Positions 49,792 to 53,806 of a stretch of DNA of 53,806 bases are shown in pieces. Under the pieces are notes generated by a model. It saw only the letters and a list, made by a program, of their open reading frames with translations, was not told the DNA's origin and did no database searches. The stretch spans positions 1-53,806 of the forward strand of contig NZ_JAOVZT010000019.1 in assembly GCF_025716945.1 (NCBI RefSeq), in the 5' to 3' direction. The stretch's first letter is position 1; each line of letters begins with the position of its first letter. Source of the stretch: Geodermatophilus sp. YIM 151500 (lineage in GTDB: Bacteria > Actinomycetota > Actinomycetes > Mycobacteriales > Geodermatophilaceae). The position numbers were made by a program, and so were the translations under genes.

Positions 49792-51627
49792 GTGACGATC
49801 CAACTGCGGGTGGCCTGCGCGCAGGTCGACACCCGGGTCGGTGACCTGGCGGGCAACGCCGAGCTGGTCACGAGGTGGACGGCGGAGGCCGCCGAGGCCG
49901 GCGCGCACCTCGTCGTCTTCCCCGAGATGACGCTGACCGGCTACCCGGCCGAGGACCTGGTGCTGCGCGAGTCGTTCTCCCGCGCGTCCGAGCACGCGCT
50001 GGAGACGCTGGCCGCCGACCTCGCCGAGCGAGGGCTGGGCGGGGTCGCCGTCGTCGTCGGGTACCTGGCGCACACGCCGGGCGGCGGGCCGGCGCCGGTC
50101 GAGTCGCCGCCGATCGCCGACGACCGACCCGGCGACGCCAACCCCCGGCACGGTGCGCCGCGCAACGCCGCCGCGCTGCTGCACGGCGGGCGGGTCGTCG
50201 TCCGGTACTACAAGCGGCACCTGCCCAACTACGGCGTCTTCGACGAGGCGCGCTACTTCGTGCCCGGGCACGACCTGCCGGTCGTGCGGCTGCACGGCGT
50301 CGACGTCGCGCTGACCATCTGCGAGGACCTCTGGGTGGACGACGGCCCGTGCGCGGTGGTCGGGCAGGCCGGCGTCGACCTCGTGGTCTCACCCAACGCC
50401 TCCCCCTACGAGCGGTCCAAGGACGACCAGCGGCTGCCGCTGGTCCGCCGCCGGGTGGCCGAGGCGCGGGCGCCGATCGTCTACTGCAACCAGGTCGGCG
50501 GGCAGGACGAGCTGGTGTTCGACGGCGACTCGCTCGTCGTCGGGGCGGACGGCGGGCTGCTCGCCCGCGCGCCGCAGTTCGTCGAGCACCTGCTCACGGT
50601 CGACCTCGCATTCGACCCGTCGTCCGGGCCCTCCCCCGAGTCGGAGCGCACCGAGGGCCGGGTCGGGCCGATGACGGTGACCCGGCACGTGCTCTCCGAC
50701 GACCGGGTGCCGGCGTTCGAGCCGCGGCCCGGGCGGGTCGCCGAGCCGCTGGGCGACCTGGAGGAGGTGTGGCGGGCCCTCGTGCTGGGCCTGCGCGACT
50801 TTATCGAGAAGAACGGCTTCCCGTCGGTGGTGCTGGGCCTCTCCGGCGGCATCGACAGCGCGCTGTGCGCCACCATCGCCGTCGACGCGCTCGGCCCGGA
50901 CCGGGTGCACGGCGTCGGCCTGCCGTCGGTCCACTCCAGCGAGCACTCGTTGGCCGACGCCGCCGACCTGGCCAAGCGGCTCGGCTGCCACTACGACGTC
51001 GTGCCCATCGCGCCGATGGTCGACGCGTTCCACGGCGCGGTCCACCTGTCCGGCGTCGCCGCGGAGAACCTGCAGTCGCGGGTGCGCGGCACGCTGCTCA
51101 TGGGCCTGTCCAACCAGCACGGGCACCTGCTGCTGACCACGGGCAACAAGAGCGAGATCGCCGTCGGGTACTCGACGCTCTACGGCGACTCGGCCGGTGG
51201 GTTCGCACCGATCAAGGACGTGCCGAAGACCCTGGTGTGGGACCTGGCCCGCTGGCGGAACGCGCAGGCGGCCGAGCGCGGCGAGACCGAGCCCATCCCG
51301 CAGCACTCGATCGACAAGCCGCCGTCGGCCGAGCTGGCCCCGGGGCAGGTCGACACCGACTCGCTGCCCTCCTACGACGAGCTCGACGCGGTGGTCGCCG
51401 ACTACGTCGACCGCGACCTCGGCATGCACGAGCTGCTCGAGCGCGGCCACGACCCGGACGTCGTCGCCCGGGTGCTGCGCCTGGTCGACGCCGCGGAGTT
51501 CAAGCGCCGGCAGTCGGCACCGGGAACGAAGATCTCGCTGAAGGCGTTCGGCCGGGATCGGCGTCTGCCGGTGACCAACCGCTGGCGGGAGAGCCTGCCC
51601 AGCGTCCGCGAAGGAGCGGCGGAATGA
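49792..51627 (+). CDS. nadE: Glutamine-dependent NAD+ synthetase
   Basis: A 611-residue two-domain NadE. The N-terminal nitrilase-type amidase has the triad E45 ([10 protein letters not shown]), K141 ([15 protein letters not shown]) and C177 (TICEDLW), and releases ammonia from glutamine. The C-terminal synthetase has the PP-loop SGGIDSA at 351-357 and [17 protein letters not shown]. It turns nicotinate adenine dinucleotide into NAD+. The GTG start at 49792 lacks a strong ribosome site; an AAGACT six bases upstream might be a weak -10 of a leaderless transcript. Its last four bases overlap the panB start (ATGA), coupling NAD and pantothenate/CoA supply. Confidence 0.97.
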   Translation: MTIQLRVACAQVDTRVGDLAGNAELVTRWTAEAAEAGAHLVVFPEMTLTGYPAEDLVLRESFSRASEHALETLAADLAERGLGGVAVVVGYLAHTPGGGPAPVESPPIADDRPGDANPRHGAPRNAAALLHGGRVVVRYYKRHLPNYGVFDEARYFVPGHDLPVVRLHGVDVALTICEDLWVDDGPCAVVGQAGVDLVVSPNASPYERSKDDQRLPLVRRRVAEARAPIVYCNQVGGQDELVFDGDSLVVGADGGLLARAPQFVEHLLTVDLAFDPSSGPSPESERTEGRVGPMTVTRHVLSDDRVPAFEPRPGRVAEPLGDLEEVWRALVLGLRDFIEKNGFPSVVLGLSGGIDSALCATIAVDALGPDRVHGVGLPSVHSSEHSLADAADLAKRLGCHYDVVPIAPMVDAFHGAVHLSGVAAENLQSRVRGTLLMGLSNQHGHLLLTTGNKSEIAVGYSTLYGDSAGGFAPIKDVPKTLVWDLARWRNAQAAERGETEPIPQHSIDKPPSAELAPGQVDTDSLPSYDELDAVVADYVDRDLGMHELLERGHDPDVVARVLRLVDAAEFKRRQSAPGTKISLKAFGRDRRLPVTNRWRESLPSVREGAAE

Positions 51628-52469
51628 CCAGCGCATCCTCGGGCGAGTCGGTCGTCTACGGCGGCGGGTCGGCGACCCGGGTGCGGGTGCACCACCTGCT
51701 GCAGGCCAAGGAACGCGGCGAGAAGTGGGCGATGCTCACCGCGTACGACGTGCTGTCGGCGCAGGTGTTCGAGGAGGCCGGCATCCCGGTGCTGCTGGTC
51801 GGCGACTCCGCGGGCAACGTCGTCCTCGGGCACTCGACGACGGTGCCGGTGACCGTCGACGACATGCTGGTGCTCACGCGGGCCGTCGTCCGCGGGACCC
51901 GGCGCACCCTCGTCGTCGCCGACATGCCGTTCGGGAGCTACGAGGCCGGCCCCGCGCAGGCGCTGGCGACCGCGGTCCGGCTGATGAAGGAGGGCGGCGC
52001 GCAGGCGGTGAAGCTGGAGGGCGGCGTCCGGGTGGCCCCGCAGATCCGGATGCTGACCGAGGCGGGCATCCCGGTGATGGCGCACGTCGGCTTCACGCCG
52101 CAGAGCGAGCACGCCCTCGGCGGCTACCGGGTGCAGGGCCGCGGTGCCGGCGCCGAGCGGCTGCTGGCCGACGCGCGGGCGGTGCAGGAGGCCGGCGCGT
52201 TCTCCGTCGTGCTGGAGATGGTGCCCGCCGACGTCGCCGCGCAGGTGACCAAGGAGTTGACCATCCCCACCATCGGCATCGGCGCCGGCGTCGACTGCGA
52301 CGCCCAGGTGCTGGTGTGGCCGGACATGGCCGGCTTCACCGGCGGGCGGGTGCCGCGGTTCGTGAAGCGGTACGCCGATCTGCGCGGTGAGCTGCTGCGC
52401 GCGGCCCGGGAGTACGCCGACGACGTCCGCGCCGGCAGCTTCCCCGGGCCGGAGCACTCCTTCGATTAG
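51624..52469 (+). CDS. panB: 3-methyl-2-oxobutanoate hydroxymethyltransferase
   Basis: A 281-residue PanB, first committed enzyme of pantothenate synthesis, which adds a hydroxymethyl group from methylene-THF to 2-oxoisovalerate. The barrel motifs include [40 protein letters not shown] and the catalytic glutamate in VVLEMVP, ending with [15 protein letters not shown]. Metal-binding aspartates are in GDS and ADMPF. The length is normal and the start is fixed by an ATGA overlap with nadE. A GC hairpin follows 31 bases after the stop. Confidence 0.97.
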   Translation: MTSASSGESVVYGGGSATRVRVHHLLQAKERGEKWAMLTAYDVLSAQVFEEAGIPVLLVGDSAGNVVLGHSTTVPVTVDDMLVLTRAVVRGTRRTLVVADMPFGSYEAGPAQALATAVRLMKEGGAQAVKLEGGVRVAPQIRMLTEAGIPVMAHVGFTPQSEHALGGYRVQGRGAGAERLLADARAVQEAGAFSVVLEMVPADVAAQVTKELTIPTIGIGAGVDCDAQVLVWPDMAGFTGGRVPRFVKRYADLRGELLRAAREYADDVRAGSFPGPEHSFD

Positions 52470-52500
52470 CACCGGGCCCGCTCCCGCGACGCGCCGGTCG

Positions 52501-52517
52501 ACCGCCGGGTGGGCGGT
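52501..52517 (+). terminator. Hairpin downstream of panB
   Basis: ACCGCC and GGCGGT form a perfect 6-bp stem with loop GGGTG, 31 bases after the panB stop. There is no clear T-tract; it is a weak candidate for a GC-type terminator. Confidence 0.35.
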
Positions 52518-52635
52518 TGCGGCCGCCGACACAGGCGGAGGCGCCGTTCGGACCGACCGGAAGTGCCCACTCGGCGCGGTGGGGCGCGCGGTTGCAGGTC
52601 TTGCGGGCGTTCGGGGGCCGCGGCAGCGTGCTCGC

Positions 52636-53772
52636 ATGCGGGTGCTCGTGGTGGGCTCGCCGATGGTAGGGCACGTGCTGCCACTCGTCCCGCTGGCCCG
52701 CGCCTTCGGCGAGGAGGGGCAGGACGTCGTCCTCGCCACCGCCGGCGAGGGCGTCGACGCCGCGCGGAGGGCGGGCCTCCCGGCTCGGGACGTCGCCCCA
52801 GGCCTGAGCATGCAGCGGATCGGGCTCGGCGCGCTGCTGCGCCACCCCGTCCACATCGGGCGCCTGGCGTGCGGTGGGCAGGGCACCCACGACAGCGCCG
52901 GGGCGCTGTTCGCGCCCGTCAACACCCGCATGGCGGACGGCGTCCTCGCCCTCGCCGAGGAATGGCGGGCGGATCTGGTGCTGCACGAGGCGCTGATGCC
53001 GCTCGGTGCCCTCGCCGGCGCGCGACGCGGTGTGCCCGCGGTGCTGGTCGACGCGCTCGTCTACGACGGCGGCGCGCTGTTCACCGCGGTGGCGCGGCGC
53101 CTCGGGCCGCTCGCCCGCCGCCACGGGCTTCGATCCGTCCCCGGACCGGACGACGTCGTCACGACCATTCCGCCCAGCCTCGCCGGCGCGCGTCCCGGCC
53201 ACCCGATGCGCGCCGTGGCACCGGCGATCCCGGGCGACGCGCCACCCGACCTCGCCCTGTCGGGCGCGCGGCCGACCGTCCTGGTCACCCGCTCGACGGC
53301 GGGCGATCGGCGGCGCGACCGGTTGATGTCCACCGTCGTCGAGGCCGCCGAGGGCGCCGACCTCGACGTCGTGCTCGTGCGGCCGGACAGGTGGGTCACC
53401 CGCCGGCCGTTACCGGCCAGTGTGCGCGCCACCGGCTGGCTGCCCTTCGCCGACGTGCTCCCCCACGTCGCCGCCGTGGTGCACCACGGAGGGTCGGGCA
53501 CGGTGCTGGCCGCGCTCGCCGCCGGGGTGCCGCAGCTCGTCGTGCGGGGTCCTGGCGACCGGTCGCTGCACGCGCGGCTGCTCCGCGAACGGGGCGCCGG
53601 ACTCGGCGTCCCCCTCGACCGACTGGGCAGGGCCACGCTCGAGCGGCTCGTCGGCGACCCGGCCCTGCGCTCGGGGGCGCAGGAAGTCGCCGCGGAGATC
53701 GCCGCCATGCCGCACCCGCGCGAGCTGGTCGGCCCGCTCATCGAGCTGACGGGTCGGCCGGCCGCCGGCTGA
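52636..53772 (+). CDS. UGT-like (GT1/MGT) glycosyltransferase
   Basis: A 378-residue GT-B enzyme of the macrolide/UDP-glucuronosyltransferase-like group. The N-terminus MRVLVVGSPMVGHVLPLVPLA is the acceptor-side start, and the donor-binding signature is HHGGSGTVLAALAAGVPQLV from residue 283. It probably glycosylates a small hydrophobic molecule; no biosynthetic partner genes are visible before the window ends 34 bases later. No ribosome site is clear before ATG 52636. The sequence shows no signal peptide. The assignment to the family is firm, the substrate unknown. Confidence 0.9.
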   Translation: MRVLVVGSPMVGHVLPLVPLARAFGEEGQDVVLATAGEGVDAARRAGLPARDVAPGLSMQRIGLGALLRHPVHIGRLACGGQGTHDSAGALFAPVNTRMADGVLALAEEWRADLVLHEALMPLGALAGARRGVPAVLVDALVYDGGALFTAVARRLGPLARRHGLRSVPGPDDVVTTIPPSLAGARPGHPMRAVAPAIPGDAPPDLALSGARPTVLVTRSTAGDRRRDRLMSTVVEAAEGADLDVVLVRPDRWVTRRPLPASVRATGWLPFADVLPHVAAVVHHGGSGTVLAALAAGVPQLVVRGPGDRSLHARLLRERGAGLGVPLDRLGRATLERLVGDPALRSGAQEVAAEIAAMPHPRELVGPLIELTGRPAAG

Positions 53773-53806
53773 GCAGCGGGAACTGTCGGACCCCGTGGCT
53801 ACGGTG

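Overview
The window reads as chromosomal DNA of a very GC-rich actinobacterium. It shows frequent GTG starts, a glnE/glnA2 pair with panB in the same neighbourhood (as in mycobacteria), and actinobacterial family versions throughout. My best guess is Geodermatophilaceae (Blastococcus, Geodermatophilus or Modestobacter), from overall flavour only. I found no rRNA, tRNA, CRISPR array, transposase or integrase.

Layout. (1) 1-6732: a serine beta-lactamase-like hydrolase, a small Cys/His-rich protein, a large AAA/LuxR regulator, an HdeD-like membrane protein and a type-B carboxylesterase. (2) 6958-22549, all on the + strand: a PepSY-type lipoprotein and an OmpR-family response regulator, then a 440-base regulatory region with phased direct repeats. 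Next comes a tightly coupled eight-gene cluster: NAD-dependent sugar epimerase, MurG-like glycosyltransferase, double kinase-fold protein, GT4 glycosyltransferase, kinase, ABC exporter, kinase, kinase. A histidine kinase closes the block. The cluster sits between regulator and sensor as if inserted into a lipoprotein-regulator-sensor operon. (3) 22517-28844, - strand: a DUF4062-NB-ARC-TPR STAND ATPase, a DUF1353 membrane protein, a ybdD-like/cstA pair and a VOC protein. (4) 28990-33670: an AMIN-like lipoprotein, a secreted 5'-nucleotidase, a haem-oxygenase-like diiron protein and a convergent CDGSH iron-sulfur protein. (5) 33721-40616, - strand: glnE, a class I glutamine amidotransferase, glnA2 and a ferredoxin-reductase-like flavoprotein. 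A minisatellite and an interleaved inverted-repeat element lie between the amidotransferase gene and glnA2. (6) 40666-49743: a second AAA/LuxR regulator, a C-terminally shortened flavin monooxygenase and a copper set. The copper set holds a P1B ATPase fused to a large extracytoplasmic domain, a CopZ-like chaperone and a Met/His-rich membrane protein; DinB-like and GNAT proteins lie among them. (7) 49792-53772: nadE overlapping panB, then a UGT-like glycosyltransferase.

Most interesting system. The 8555-20972 cluster encodes five kinase-fold domains in four proteins. They are built on a shared plan: an N-terminal beta-rich segment, a D-x-D/G-L-P-x-L linker, then an APH/maltokinase-like kinase. 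One domain has lost the catalytic Asp, and all five have Gln or His where APH enzymes have the metal-binding Asn. With two glycosyltransferases, one epimerase and one exporter, I infer production and export of a phosphorylated glycoside or glycolipid. Its substrate and product are unknown. The flanking two-component system and the 11-bp-phased repeats upstream suggest dedicated regulation.
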